Below, in pieces: positions 31,364-43,316 of a stretch of 64,000 nucleotides of DNA. The first letter of the stretch is position 1, and the number at the start of each line of letters is the position of its first letter. The translations under genes and the position numbers were made by a program. The stretch spans positions 1 to 64,000 of the forward strand of contig NZ_PDZL01000012.1 in the NCBI RefSeq assembly GCF_002735705.1. Direction: 5' to 3'. The stretch comes from Janthinobacterium sp. BJB426 (GTDB lineage Bacteria; Pseudomonadota; Gammaproteobacteria; Burkholderiales; Burkholderiaceae_D). The notes below the pieces were generated by a model, which saw only the letters and a list, made by a program, of their open reading frames with translations, was not told where the DNA came from and made no database searches.

Positions 31364-33745
31364 ATGCCAACAATTAACGAGATTCTCAATACTATGGACT
31401 ACGGCCCTGCTCCCGAAAGTCAAAAAGAAGCGCAAGCGTGGCTCGATGGCCACCAGCGCACATTCGGTTTGTTCATCGACAATGCCTGGAGCGCGCCGGC
31501 GGAACTGTTCGCCTCGACCAATCCTGCCGACGGCACGCAACTGGCCGAACTGACGCAAGCGACCGACCTTGATGTGGAACGCGCCGTCGAAGCGGCGCGC
31601 CGCGCGCTGCCCGTCTGGCAAGGCATGGGTGGCCACGGCCGCGCCAAAGTCATGTACGCGCTGGCCCGTCTGCTGCAAAAACATTCGCGCCTGTTCGCCG
31701 TGCTCGAAACCCTGGACAACGGCAAGACCATCCGCGAAACGCGCGATATCGACCTGCCGCTGGCCGCGCGCCACTTCTATCATCACGCCGGCTGGGCGCA
31801 GCTGCAGTCGGAAGAATTCGCCGACTACCGCGCCGTGGGCGTGGTGGGCCAGATCGTGCCGTGGAATTTCCCGCTGCTGATGCTGTCGTGGAAAATCGCC
31901 CCGGCCCTGGCGGCCGGTAACACGGTGGTCTTCAAGCCGGCCGAATTCACGTCGCTGACGGCCATGCTGTTCGCCGAATTGTGCGTGCAGGCGGGCGTGC
32001 CGGCCGGCGTCGTCAATATCGTCACCGGCGACGGCAGAGTGGGCTCGGCCATCGTCAACCATCCTGGCGTCGACAAGATCGCGTTTACGGGTTCCACGGA
32101 AGTGGGCCGCCTCATTCGCGAAGCGACGGCCGGCAGCGGCAAGAAGCTGTCCCTCGAATTGGGCGGCAAGTCGCCGTTCATCGTCTTCGAAGACGCGGAC
32201 CTCGATGGCGCCGTGGAAGGCCTGGTCGATTCGATCTGGTTCAACCAGGGCCAGGTATGCTGCGCCGGTTCGCGCCTGCTGGTGCAGGAATCGATCCAGG
32301 AGCGCTTCCTGAACAAGGTACGCGCTCGCATGGAAAACCTGCGCCTCGGCTCGCCGCTGGACAAATCGATGGACGTGGGCGCGCTGGTCGACCCCGTGCA
32401 GCGCCAGCGCATCGCCGCGCTGGTCGATTCGGCTCGCGCCGAAGGCTGTGACGTCTGGCAGCCGGCGTGCGAACTGCCGGCAGACGGCTCGTGGTTCCCG
32501 CCGACCCTGATTACGGGCGCGTCGACTTCGGCCGCCGTGGCACAGGCTGAAATCTTCGGCCCCGTGCTGGTGGCGATGAGCTTCCGCACGCCACCAGAAG
32601 CGGTGCAGCTGGCGAACAACACGGTATACGGCCTGGCCGCCAGCGTGTGGACCGAGTCGATCAGCCTGGCCCTCGACATCGCTCCCGCCATCAAGGCAGG
32701 CGTGGTGTGGATCAACAGCGCCAACCAGTTCGACGCCGCGTGCGGCTTCGGCGGCTACCGCGAATCGGGTTTCGGCCGTGAAGGCGGCCGCGAAGGCATG
32801 CTGGAATACATGACGGCCCTGGCCGAAGATGCGCGCCCGGCCTTGCCCGTGGTGGAAGCGAAAGCCAAGGGCAATGTGAAGCCGGCGGCAGCCGATCCGT
32901 TCGCCATCGACCGCACGGCCAAGATGTACATCGGCGGCAAGCAGGCGCGCCCCGACAGCGCCTACAGCACCCCGGTGTTTGGCGCGAACGGCGCCCTGCT
33001 GGCCGAGGTGGGCGTGGGTAGCCGCAAGGATATTCGCAACGCAGTCGAAGCGGCCCATAAAGCGTCCGGCTGGACCGGCGCAACGGCGCACAACCGCGCG
33101 CAAGTGCTGTATTACATCGCTGAAAACCTGGCAGCGCGCGGCGACGAATTCGCCGCCCGCATCGCCGCCATGACGGGCAGTAAAAATCCCGAGAAGGAAG
33201 TGCAGGCATCGATCGAACGCCTGTTCTACTACGCCGCCTGGGCCGACAAGTACGACGGCCTGGCGCACCAGCCGCCAACGAAAGGCATTACCGTGGCGCT
33301 GAACGAAGCGGTCGGCGTGATCGGCATCGTCTGCCCGAACGAAGCGCCTTTGCTGGGCTTCATTTCGCTCGTGGCGCCGGCCATCGCGCTGGGCAACCGC
33401 GTGGTGGTGGTGCCGTCGGAAGCGCATCCGCTTTCCGCGCTGGACCTGTACCAGGTCTTCGATACGTCCGACTTGCCAGGCGGCGTCGTCAATATCATCA
33501 GCGGCAACGCCGATGAACTGGCGCGCACCCTGGCCACGCACGCCGACATCGACGCCGTCTGGCGCCATGACGGTTCCGCTGAAGGTTGTGCCGAAGTCGA
33601 GCGCCTGTCGGCCGGCACCCTGAAGCGCACCTGGGTCGGCGGCGCCAAGGGCCGCGACTGGTACAGCGCCGCGCAAAGCGGTGGCCGCGCCGTGCTGGCG
33701 CATGCGTCGCAAGTGAAAAACGTGTGGATTCCTTACGGCGTCTGA
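31364..33745 (+). CDS. Two-domain aldehyde dehydrogenase (ALDH16-like)
   Basis: The 793-residue protein has a full ALDH domain (1 to about 500) joined to a shorter second one (about 521-793). The first keeps VVGQIVPWNFPLLM, the GSTEVG loop, the general base in LELGGKSP (Glu265) and the catalytic cysteine in GQVCCAGS (Cys299/300). The second begins MYIGGKQARPDSAY, keeps VIGIVCPNEAPLLG as a PWN-like motif, but lacks the catalytic-cysteine region and ends early, so it should be inactive. This is the ALDH16 plan, an active domain plus a non-catalytic one. Directly after deoC it probably oxidises acetaldehyde. The cofactor and true substrate are inferred. Confidence 0.85.
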   Translation: MPTINEILNTMDYGPAPESQKEAQAWLDGHQRTFGLFIDNAWSAPAELFASTNPADGTQLAELTQATDLDVERAVEAARRALPVWQGMGGHGRAKVMYALARLLQKHSRLFAVLETLDNGKTIRETRDIDLPLAARHFYHHAGWAQLQSEEFADYRAVGVVGQIVPWNFPLLMLSWKIAPALAAGNTVVFKPAEFTSLTAMLFAELCVQAGVPAGVVNIVTGDGRVGSAIVNHPGVDKIAFTGSTEVGRLIREATAGSGKKLSLELGGKSPFIVFEDADLDGAVEGLVDSIWFNQGQVCCAGSRLLVQESIQERFLNKVRARMENLRLGSPLDKSMDVGALVDPVQRQRIAALVDSARAEGCDVWQPACELPADGSWFPPTLITGASTSAAVAQAEIFGPVLVAMSFRTPPEAVQLANNTVYGLAASVWTESISLALDIAPAIKAGVVWINSANQFDAACGFGGYRESGFGREGGREGMLEYMTALAEDARPALPVVEAKAKGNVKPAAADPFAIDRTAKMYIGGKQARPDSAYSTPVFGANGALLAEVGVGSRKDIRNAVEAAHKASGWTGATAHNRAQVLYYIAENLAARGDEFAARIAAMTGSKNPEKEVQASIERLFYYAAWADKYDGLAHQPPTKGITVALNEAVGVIGIVCPNEAPLLGFISLVAPAIALGNRVVVVPSEAHPLSALDLYQVFDTSDLPGGVVNIISGNADELARTLATHADIDAVWRHDGSAEGCAEVERLSAGTLKRTWVGGAKGRDWYSAAQSGGRAVLAHASQVKNVWIPYGV

Positions 33746-33766
33746 TAAGTAACTAGCGTTACAAAG

Positions 33767-33797
33767 CTGGGGTCAGATCCGCAGGGACTGACCCCAG
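33767..33797. repeat. GGGGTCAG palindromic element upstream of deoA
   Basis: CTGGGGTCAG and CTGACCCCAG are perfect 10-bp arms around an 11-bp centre. A related element lies just after deoA. No T run follows, so it is better read as a REP-like dispersed palindrome than a terminator, though it could form a stable mRNA hairpin. Confidence 0.6.
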
Positions 33798-33819
33798 ATC
33801 TCATGATTGGAGTTATTCC

Positions 33820-35142
33820 ATGTTGTTAACCCAGGAAATCATTCGCAAGAAGCGCGACAAGGGCGTGCTGAGCGCCGAGGAAATCCAGTTTTTCGTGCGT
33901 GGCATCACTGACGGCAGCGTCAGCGAAGGCCAGATCGCGGCGCTGGGCATGGCCGTCTATTTCAACGACATGAACATGGACGAGCGCGTGGCGTTCACCC
34001 TGGCCATGCGCGATTCCGGCCAGGTGCTGGACTGGCGTTCGCTGAACCTGCCCGGTCCCATCGTCGACAAGCATTCGACGGGCGGCGTCGGCGATGTCGT
34101 CTCCCTGCTGCTGGGCCCCATGGTCGCCGCGTGCGGCGGCTACGTGCCGATGATCTCGGGCCGCGGCCTGGGCCACACGGGCGGCACCCTGGATAAGTTC
34201 GACGCCATTCCCGGCTACTGCACGGTGCCGGACAATGCACTGTTCCGCAAGGTGGTGCAGGAGATCGGCGTGGCCATCATCGGCCAGACGGCGCAGCTGG
34301 CGCCGGCCGACAAGCGTTTTTACAGCATCCGCGACGTCACCGCCACGGTGGAATCCGTGGCCATGATCACCGGCTCCATCCTGTCGAAGAAACTGTCGGC
34401 CGGCCTGGACGCGCTGGTGATGGATGTGAAAGTGGGCACGGGCGCCTTCATGCCGACCTACGACAAATCGGTGGAACTGGCCGAGAGTATCGTCGCCGTC
34501 GGCAATGGCGCGGGCATGCAGACGTCGGCGATTTTGACGGACATGAACGAATCGCTGGCGCCGTATGCGGGCAATGCGCTGGAAGTGCGCGGCGCCATGG
34601 ATTACCTGACGGGCCGTTCGCGTCCCGCGCGCCTGCATGAAGTCACCTTGGCGCTGTGCGCCGAGATGCTGGTGCTGGGCGGCCTGGCCGCCACCGAAGA
34701 GGAGGCGCGCGTGAAATTGATGGCGGCCCTCGACTCGGGTGACGCAGCCGAGCGCTTTTCGCGCATGGTGTCCGCTCTGGGCGGCCCGGCCGACCTGGTC
34801 GAGAACCCGGACAAGCACCTGGAACAGGCGCCATTCATCATGCCGGCGCCCGCGCTGTCAGCCGGTTTTGCCAACGTGCGCGATTGCCGCGCCATCGGCC
34901 TGGCCGTGGTGGCCCTGGGCGGTGGCCGCCGCCGTCCGACCGACAGCATCGATTTCGCTGTCGGCCTGACGGACCTCGTGGGCCTGGGCGAGCAAGTGGC
35001 CATTGGCCAGCCGCTGGGCATGGTGCACGCGCGCACGGAAGCGGCGGCGCAGCAAGCCGTCAGGGAAATCCAGCAAGCGTATGCCATCAGCGCGGTGGCG
35101 CTGGCGGCCAATCCGGTGATTTACCGTACCATTCGTCCGTAA
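33820..35142 (+). CDS. deoA: Thymidine phosphorylase
   Basis: DeoA splits thymidine and deoxyuridine into base and deoxyribose 1-phosphate. The 440 residues carry the family signature: [22 protein letters not shown], the phosphate-binding [26 protein letters not shown] (thymidine phosphorylase signature), [22 protein letters not shown]. The ATG has GGAG upstream. It is flanked on both sides by GGGGTCAG palindromes, unlike its tightly packed neighbours, so the segment may have been inserted or rearranged in the operon. Confidence 0.96.
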   Translation: MLLTQEIIRKKRDKGVLSAEEIQFFVRGITDGSVSEGQIAALGMAVYFNDMNMDERVAFTLAMRDSGQVLDWRSLNLPGPIVDKHSTGGVGDVVSLLLGPMVAACGGYVPMISGRGLGHTGGTLDKFDAIPGYCTVPDNALFRKVVQEIGVAIIGQTAQLAPADKRFYSIRDVTATVESVAMITGSILSKKLSAGLDALVMDVKVGTGAFMPTYDKSVELAESIVAVGNGAGMQTSAILTDMNESLAPYAGNALEVRGAMDYLTGRSRPARLHEVTLALCAEMLVLGGLAATEEEARVKLMAALDSGDAAERFSRMVSALGGPADLVENPDKHLEQAPFIMPAPALSAGFANVRDCRAIGLAVVALGGGRRRPTDSIDFAVGLTDLVGLGEQVAIGQPLGMVHARTEAAAQQAVREIQQAYAISAVALAANPVIYRTIRP

Positions 35143-35149
35143 AGTAAAC

Positions 35150-38038
<2,889 letters not shown>

Positions 38039-38049
38039 TGTTCTCCGTT

Positions 38050-38472
38050 TTACCATGGATCGTAGGTGCCCAGGCTCCAGATATGGCCTTCCGGGTCGCG
38101 GCAGGTAAAGCCCCGTCCGCCGTAATCTTCGTCCTTGATGTCGAGCACGATTTCGGCGCCGGCTTCGCGCGCGCTGCGGTAGACGGCGTCGGCGTCATTG
38201 ACGACCAGGTAGCAGTTCTGCGTGTTCGCGCCGCCGACGTCGCCGGGCAGTTTCATCAGGCGGCCATAGTCGCTGTCGATGGCTGGCGCCACCATGACCA
38301 TGCCATTGCCAAAGCTCAGTTGCGCATGGGCGACGCCGCCGTTGCCGTCAGGCACGATCAATTGTTTTTCAAAGCCGAGCGCTTTGCACAGCCATTCGAT
38401 GGCGGCGGGCGCGTCGCGGTAGCGCAGGCAGGGAATGGTTGTCGCTGCTGTAGCTTTTGCTGTCGTGGTCAT
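38050..38472 (-). CDS. VOC-family (glyoxalase / bleomycin-resistance-like) protein
   Basis: The 140-residue protein has the paired beta-alpha-beta-beta-beta layout of the vicinal-oxygen-chelate fold: IPCLRYRDAPAAIEWLCKALGFEKQ at the start and YGGRGFTCRDPEGHIWSLGTYDPW at the end. The second stretch resembles PhnB / YkcA-like members. AGGAG precedes the ATG by seven bases. Substrate unknown. Confidence 0.88.
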   Translation of the reverse strand: MTTTAKATAATTIPCLRYRDAPAAIEWLCKALGFEKQLIVPDGNGGVAHAQLSFGNGMVMVAPAIDSDYGRLMKLPGDVGGANTQNCYLVVNDADAVYRSAREAGAEIVLDIKDEDYGGRGFTCRDPEGHIWSLGTYDPW

Positions 38473-38533
38473 CAGAAAACTCCTATGGCTGTGGGGGAGT
38501 AGCTTCGATCATGGATACTGCGCAGCGTTCCGT

Positions 38534-38563
38534 ATCAAACCCATCCATCGGGATGGGTTTGAT
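38534..38563. other. Perfect 13-bp hairpin in the VOC / small membrane protein spacer
   Basis: ATCAAACCCATCC, loop ATCG, GGATGGGTTTGAT form a flawless 13-bp stem. No T run follows on either strand. It lies after the small membrane protein gene on the minus strand and may act as a Rho-assisted stop or an mRNA-stabilising element. Confidence 0.55.
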
Positions 38564-38632
38564 GCCCGTCAGTGCCGCTCCCGTCCATAGTGCCATAGAA
38601 CAATCCTTGCACTCTTGCCGCGACGCAAATTT

Positions 38633-38908
38633 TTATTGCGGCGACTGCGAGGAATTCGCTGCCTTCGTGTCCGTATCCGTGCCCATGTCGTCGCTGTTGC
38701 TTGCCCATCTGAGCAGCATGACGAGGGCAAACAGCATGATGGCCAGCGGCAAGATGGTGATCAGGAACGCCAGGCCCAGGCAGCACGCCAGCAGCATGGG
38801 CCAGGACATGGCGCGCAGGGCGGCCAGGCCCTGGCGCGTGTATGCGCACAGTTCGTTCCAGAAAGCGCTGAAGGAAGTGCTGCCCGGTGCCGAATTGAGG
38901 TCTTTCAT
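38633..38908 (-). CDS. Small membrane protein of unknown function
   Basis: This 91-residue protein has AGGAG well placed before the ATG. A polar N-terminal 35 residues is followed by one long hydrophobic stretch (MSWPMLLACCLGLAFLIT... to about residue 67), probably one or two membrane passes, and a short acidic, Ser/Thr-rich tail. The layout resembles soluble-linker small inner-membrane proteins such as phage-holin-III-like or YqjD-type proteins, but no family is assigned. Confidence 0.65.
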   Translation of the reverse strand: MKDLNSAPGSTSFSAFWNELCAYTRQGLAALRAMSWPMLLACCLGLAFLITILPLAIMLFALVMLLRWASNSDDMGTDTDTKAANSSQSPQ

Positions 38909-39049
38909 GCCGTTCTCCTGTCGTGTGGGTGCCGCTGCGTATGCAAGCTGGCGATGAATCCACTATAGGCAAAACCTTGCTGCCAGACATCACGTATGCG
39001 ACGAATGGCAGGAATGGCGGACCGAACGGCGACAGGCAGTGACAAACGG

Positions 39050-39565
39050 CTATTCGAAGACCTTGAGTTTCAGCTGGAAACTGAGGGCGCCATACAGGCG
39101 GTCCTTGTAGGACGGCACGATGGCGATATTCACGCCCACGCGCTGGTACTCATAGCTGATGGTGGGTACCAGGGCCGGGAACCAGCCGCCGTCGCGCATC
39201 TTCGGATAGCCGCTGAAGCCGCCAACGACGGCGCCGACGCGCAGCGGGCCCACCTTGATGGGCTGGTAGTACACGCCCAGGTAGTTCGAGTAGGCGCGGT
39301 CGCTATTGTAGAAGCGGCCAGCCGTGACCGAGGCGACCGTGGAAAAGCGGTATTCGGCGCCCAGGCCCGGATTGCTGTCGTTCAAGTTTTTGTCGCGCTG
39401 AAAGTGATACGAATAAAAGCCCGCGTTGAGCCAGGTTTCGCTCAGCGGCTGATTCTCTATCATGCCGACTGTCTGCGCCTGTGCCGCGCACGCCACTGCC
39501 AGCAGCGCCGCGCAGGCAGCTTTGCCCAGCAATGACGCCGTGCGCGCCGATGACCATTGTTTCAT
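39050..39565 (-). CDS. Predicted outer-membrane beta-barrel protein
   Basis: The 171-residue protein has a signal peptide (ending CAAQAQ) and a mature part rich in alternating aromatic and glycine residues: ETWLNAGFYSYHFQRDKN, GLGAEYRFS, AGRFYNSDRAYSNYLG, and a strand near the C terminus, YGALSFQLKLKVFE. This suggests a small barrel of about eight strands, comparable in size to PagP or OmpW-like proteins. No catalytic motif is identified and function is unknown. It is transcribed alone on the minus strand. Confidence 0.65.
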   Translation of the reverse strand: MKQWSSARTASLLGKAACAALLAVACAAQAQTVGMIENQPLSETWLNAGFYSYHFQRDKNLNDSNPGLGAEYRFSTVASVTAGRFYNSDRAYSNYLGVYYQPIKVGPLRVGAVVGGFSGYPKMRDGGWFPALVPTISYEYQRVGVNIAIVPSYKDRLYGALSFQLKLKVFE

Positions 39566-39656
39566 GCCTGCTCCTTATCCTGTGGGTATCGCGCCGCCAA
39601 TGCAAACGCTCCAGCGCGCCATGCTATCACTGCCAGATTGTTCATTGGAAATTTCA

Positions 39657-40322
39657 TCACGCGCCGGGCAGGGCAATAGCCGCCTGTACCATGTGCGTGA
39701 GCAGGATTTCGGCGTCCTCGTAATCCTTGCGCGTGAGCTGCTTGCGCTCCAGCACCAGGGCCATCTGCGCCGAAAAATCCGCATACGATTGCGTCATGGC
39801 CCAGATGGCGAACATCAGGTGCGTGGCGTTGACGGGCGCGATCCTGCCGGCGGCGATCCAGGCTTCGAAGACGGCGATATCCTTGCGCAGCAGGGGCACG
39901 ACCCTTTCTCGTATCTGCGCGCCGTACAGGGGCGCGCCATTGATCACTTCCAGCGCATACACGCGCGAGGCCCACGGCTGTTCGCGCGAAAAACGCAGCT
40001 TGGCGCCGATATACGCGCGCAGCACGTCGCGCGGCTCGTCGTGTTCATTGGCCAGCATGTCCATGCGCGCCAGCCAGTCGTCGAGCACATCGTCGAGCAC
40101 GCGCTGGTACAGCAACTGCTTGGACGGGAAGTAGTACATCAGGTTCTGCTTCGACAGGCCTGCCCGCTCGGCGATGGTGGCGATCGATGCGCCCTCATAG
40201 CCGCTTTCCGCGAATGCGCGCACGGCTTGTGCCAGGATGTCCGCCTCCAGGCGATCGCGGTTCTGCAGGCGCCGGCCGCCGGCATTTTTCACGGGAAGGG
40301 CAGGGGATTTGTCGCTGGCCAT
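39657..40322 (-). CDS. rutR: RutR-like TetR-family regulator of pyrimidine catabolism
   Basis: The 221 residues match RutR, the uracil-responsive TetR repressor. The DNA-binding part reads SGYEGASIATIAERAGLSKQ then NLMYYFPSKQLLYQRVL. The C-terminal domain shows the RutR pattern: LRFSREQPWASRVYALEVI, then NGAPLYG, and THLMFAIWAMTQSYADFSAQ. The gene lies ten bases after the MocR-type gene, so they are probably co-transcribed. A palindrome close to the RutR consensus lies before the divergent beta-alanine transaminase gene, which makes a role in the adjacent reductive pyrimidine pathway likely. Confidence 0.87.
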   Translation of the reverse strand: MASDKSPALPVKNAGGRRLQNRDRLEADILAQAVRAFAESGYEGASIATIAERAGLSKQNLMYYFPSKQLLYQRVLDDVLDDWLARMDMLANEHDEPRDVLRAYIGAKLRFSREQPWASRVYALEVINGAPLYGAQIRERVVPLLRKDIAVFEAWIAAGRIAPVNATHLMFAIWAMTQSYADFSAQMALVLERKQLTRKDYEDAEILLTHMVQAAIALPGA

Positions 40323-40332
40323 GGCGGATTCT

Positions 40333-41790
40333 TTAGCGTGGGCGTATCGATTGCAGGAATGCCTGCAGCACGGGGGTGTCGGTGTAGGCCACGTTGAAGC
40401 GGAACCACACCGTCTCGGGCGTGCGCAGCATGAAAAATTCGTTCGGCGACAGCAGGATGCCCGCCTTCAAGGCCATGTCGGCGATGATCTTGCCATTCCA
40501 CTCCGGCGTCTGGACGTCGGGCCAGCCGGCGCTGACGAACATGCCGCCACGCGGACGCGCCACGGGCGCCATGCCTGCCTGCGCCAGGCAATCGATGCTG
40601 CGTTCGCGGGCCGCGTCGAGCTGCGCCACCAGCCGTTCCACCATGCGCTTGTAGGGCCGCGCGGAGATGGCATGGTAGACGGCGCGCTCGTTGATTTCCG
40701 ACGTCGTCAGTCCCGCCAGCATTTTCACGCGCACCAGTTCAGCCACCAGCGACGGCGAGGCGCAAATCGACCCCACGCGCAGCACGGGAGACAGGGTCTT
40801 GGAAAAACTGCCGACGCGGATCACGCGGCGCAAGCCGTCCATGGCCGCCAGCGACGCATCGCCGCGCGCCGCCAGTTCGCGATAGATATCGTCTTCCACC
40901 AGCCAGAAATCGAATTGCTCGGCCAGTGCCAGCAGGCGGTGCGTCTGCGCCTGGCTCAAGGATGTGCCAAGCGGATTTTGCAGCACCGTGTTGACGAACA
41001 TCAGCTTGGGCTGCGTGCGCGCGGCTTCGCTGGCCAGCGCATCGAGGTCGAGGCCCGTCTCGCCGCGCGCAATGCCCACGGGGATGCAGCCGTGGTGGCG
41101 GATCAGCGACTGCAAATTGCTGTAGCCGGGGTCTTCCACCAGCACCGTGTCGCCCGGCTTGGTCAGGCTGCGCAGGATCAGATCGAAAGCATGCGTGGCG
41201 CCGTGCGTCAGCAAGACCTGGTCCGGCTCCACCTGGAACAGCTCTTCCGACAGGCTGGCGGCCAGGTGCTGGCGCAGCGAGGGAAAGCCGAGAGGATGGC
41301 CATAGCCGCGCAGCCGGCTGGCGGGAATGCGCATGGCCTGACGCACGGCATCGAGCACGGTCGCTTCGCCATACATCTCGGGCGGCAGCCACCCGGCGCC
41401 CACGGGCAGGGCGTCGGACACGCCCGAATACAGGTCCGGCGTGAGGGCATCGATGGCGGTGGGACTCGCGTGTACGGCGGCCTGCGGCGAGGCAGCGATA
41501 TCGTGGCGCGCGACAAAATAGCCGGAGCCGCGGCGCGACGACAGCAAGCCGAGGTTGACCAGGCGATCGTACGATTCGACGACGGTAAACGTCGACACGC
41601 CATTGCAGCGGGCGAACTGGCGCACGGACGGCATGCGCGTGCCGATGCGCAGGGCACGGCTGCCCACCATGACGCTGATGGCGATGACGATCTGCTCGAC
41701 GAGGCCGCCCTTTTTCTGGCGGTCGATGTCCAGCACGGGCCAGCCGCTTGCTTGCTCGGGGGCATCGTCTGTGCTGTCGCTGTGCTTCAC
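40333..41790 (-). CDS. MocR/GabR-type regulator (GntR helix + aminotransferase domain)
   Basis: The 485-residue protein joins a GntR winged helix (residues about 20-85: IVIAISVMVGSRALRIGTRMPSVRQFARCNGVS...) to a fold-type I aminotransferase domain. That domain has LLTHGATHAFDLILRSL, VLVEDPGYSNLQSL, the cofactor aspartate in LVEDDIYREL and the PLP lysine in GSFSKTLSP. The start is GTG with AAGGAG six bases upstream. Such proteins are PLP-dependent sensors of amines or amino acids; here the divergent beta-alanine transaminase gene makes beta-alanine or its aldehyde a likely signal. rutR follows after ten bases. Confidence 0.92.
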   Translation of the reverse strand: MKHSDSTDDAPEQASGWPVLDIDRQKKGGLVEQIVIAISVMVGSRALRIGTRMPSVRQFARCNGVSTFTVVESYDRLVNLGLLSSRRGSGYFVARHDIAASPQAAVHASPTAIDALTPDLYSGVSDALPVGAGWLPPEMYGEATVLDAVRQAMRIPASRLRGYGHPLGFPSLRQHLAASLSEELFQVEPDQVLLTHGATHAFDLILRSLTKPGDTVLVEDPGYSNLQSLIRHHGCIPVGIARGETGLDLDALASEAARTQPKLMFVNTVLQNPLGTSLSQAQTHRLLALAEQFDFWLVEDDIYRELAARGDASLAAMDGLRRVIRVGSFSKTLSPVLRVGSICASPSLVAELVRVKMLAGLTTSEINERAVYHAISARPYKRMVERLVAQLDAARERSIDCLAQAGMAPVARPRGGMFVSAGWPDVQTPEWNGKIIADMALKAGILLSPNEFFMLRTPETVWFRFNVAYTDTPVLQAFLQSIRPR

Positions 41791-41819
41791 GGTGGCTCCT
41801 TATGCTGCCTTGCACAAAA

Positions 41820-41847
41820 CTGTAGTGGTATTTCGACCTGTACGGTT
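41820..41847 (+). promoter_or_regulatory. Direct repeats for the MocR-type regulator
   Basis: CTGTAGTGGT (41820-41829) and CTGTACGGTT (41838-41847) are direct repeats with an 18-bp period. MocR/GabR proteins typically bind direct repeats, and this one lies between the regulator gene and its likely target, upstream of the proposed -35. Confidence 0.5.
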
Positions 41848-41894
41848 GGGGTACTTTGCCGTTTGTGTATCTGTGCCATTGGAGGTGGCCTGTC

Positions 41895-41927
41895 TATTAT
41901 TACATCAGCTTTTTGCCAACTGGTAAA
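41895..41927 (+). promoter_or_regulatory. Possible -10 and RutR-like operator of the beta-alanine operon
   Basis: TATTAT (41895-41900) is a candidate -10; the -35 is poor, as expected for an activated promoter. TTTGCCAACTGGTAAA (41912-41927) is palindromic and matches 11 of the 14 fixed positions of the RutR consensus TTGACCA-NN-TGGTCAA. It would lie just after the start site, a repressing position. Confidence 0.55.
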
Positions 41928-41991
41928 TTATTTTACGCTTCGTCAAAAACGATCCTGGCCCCGCGCCAGCCCCCATCCCAAGGAGAAGGTC

Positions 41992-43308
41992 ATGAACGAA
42001 ACAAGGCCGGAATCGATGTCGGCATTCTGGATGCCGTTTACGAACAACCGTGATTTCAAGGCCAACCCGCGCTTGCTGGTGTCGGCCGAAGGCATGTATT
42101 ACAAGGACGTCGATGGCAATGCCATCCTCGATGGTACGGCCGGCCTGTGGTGCGTGCCGTGCGGTCATGCGCAGCCGAAAATCGTCGGCGCCATCCGCGA
42201 GATGGTGGGCCAGCTCGATTTCGCTCCTACCTTCCAGATGGGCCATCCGGCCGCCTTCGAGCTGGCGGAAAAACTGATGGACTACACGGGGCATAAATTT
42301 GGCCACGTCTTCTACACCAATTCCGGTTCCGAAGCCGTCGACACGGCGTTGAAGATCGCGCTGGCCTACCATCGGGCGCGCGGCGAGGGCGCGCGCACGC
42401 GCCTGATCGGCCGCGAACGCGGCTACCACGGCGTGGGCTTCGGCGGCATTTCCGTGGGCGGTATCGGCGGCAACCGCAAGACCTTCGGCCCCCTGCTGCC
42501 CGGCGTGGACCACCTGCCGCACACGCACAACCTGGACAAGAACGCCTACACGGTGGGTGAGCCCGAATACGGCACCCACCTGGCCGATGAACTGGAACGC
42601 ATCGTCGCCCTGCACGACGCCTCGACGATTGCCGCCGTCATCGTCGAACCGGTGGCCGGTTCCACGGGCGTGCTGATACCGCCGAAAGGCTATCTGAAAC
42701 GCTTGCGCGAGCTGTGCACCAAGCACGGCATCCTGCTCATCTTCGATGAAGTCATCACGGGTTTCGGCCGCATGACGACGCCATTTGCAGCCGACTATTT
42801 CGACGTCGAGCCGGATCTGATGACGACGGCCAAGGGCCTGACTAACGGCATGGTGCCGATGGGCGCCGTGTTCAGCAAAAAGTATATCCACGACGCTTTC
42901 ATGGATGCGCCGCCCGGCATTGAACTGTTCCACGGCTACACGTATTCCGGCCACCCGCTCGCGTGCGCCGCTTCGCTGGCGACCCTGCAAGTGTTCGAGG
43001 AACAGGACATTCTCGGTCACGCTAAAGCGATGCAGGCGTATTGGAGCGACGCCGTGCATTCGCTCAAGGGGCTGCCGCACGTGATCGACCTGCGCAGCAT
43101 CGGCCTGATCGCCGGTATTGAACTCGATCCCATCGTCGGCAAACCGGGCACGCGTGCCTTCAACGCCTTCAAGCAAGCCTTCGCCGACGGCGTGCTGATA
43201 CGCACGACGGGCGACATCATCGCCCTGTCGCCGCCGCTGGTGCTGGAAAAACAGCATGTCGATGAGCTGTTTGGCAAGCTGGCCAAGGTATTAAAAAATC
43301 TCGACTAA
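41992..43308 (+). CDS. Beta-alanine (omega-amino acid)-pyruvate transaminase
   Basis: This class III aminotransferase moves the amino group of beta-alanine to pyruvate, giving malonate semialdehyde. The 438-residue start ([20 protein letters not shown]) follows AGGAGAAGG; the frame is open far upstream but through the promoter. Key parts are [39 protein letters not shown], the cofactor aspartate in [12 protein letters not shown] and the PLP lysine in TTAKGLTNG. In the reductive uracil pathway beta-alanine is the last pyrimidine-derived intermediate. The next gene handles the aldehyde. Confidence 0.93.
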   Translation: MNETRPESMSAFWMPFTNNRDFKANPRLLVSAEGMYYKDVDGNAILDGTAGLWCVPCGHAQPKIVGAIREMVGQLDFAPTFQMGHPAAFELAEKLMDYTGHKFGHVFYTNSGSEAVDTALKIALAYHRARGEGARTRLIGRERGYHGVGFGGISVGGIGGNRKTFGPLLPGVDHLPHTHNLDKNAYTVGEPEYGTHLADELERIVALHDASTIAAVIVEPVAGSTGVLIPPKGYLKRLRELCTKHGILLIFDEVITGFGRMTTPFAADYFDVEPDLMTTAKGLTNGMVPMGAVFSKKYIHDAFMDAPPGIELFHGYTYSGHPLACAASLATLQVFEEQDILGHAKAMQAYWSDAVHSLKGLPHVIDLRSIGLIAGIELDPIVGKPGTRAFNAFKQAFADGVLIRTTGDIIALSPPLVLEKQHVDELFGKLAKVLKNLD

Positions 43309-43316
43309 GGAACACC

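Noticed and set aside
30122-33712. A 1196-codon open frame antisense to deoB-deoC-ALDH
   Set aside because: It crosses three well-identified genes on the other strand and reads as low-information Arg/His-rich sequence. It is a frame shadow.
40237-41991. Extension of the beta-alanine transaminase frame nearly 600 codons upstream
   Set aside because: The extra part is antisense to the rutR- and mocR-type genes; the real start has a strong AGGAGAAGG site and begins the conserved aminotransferase fold.
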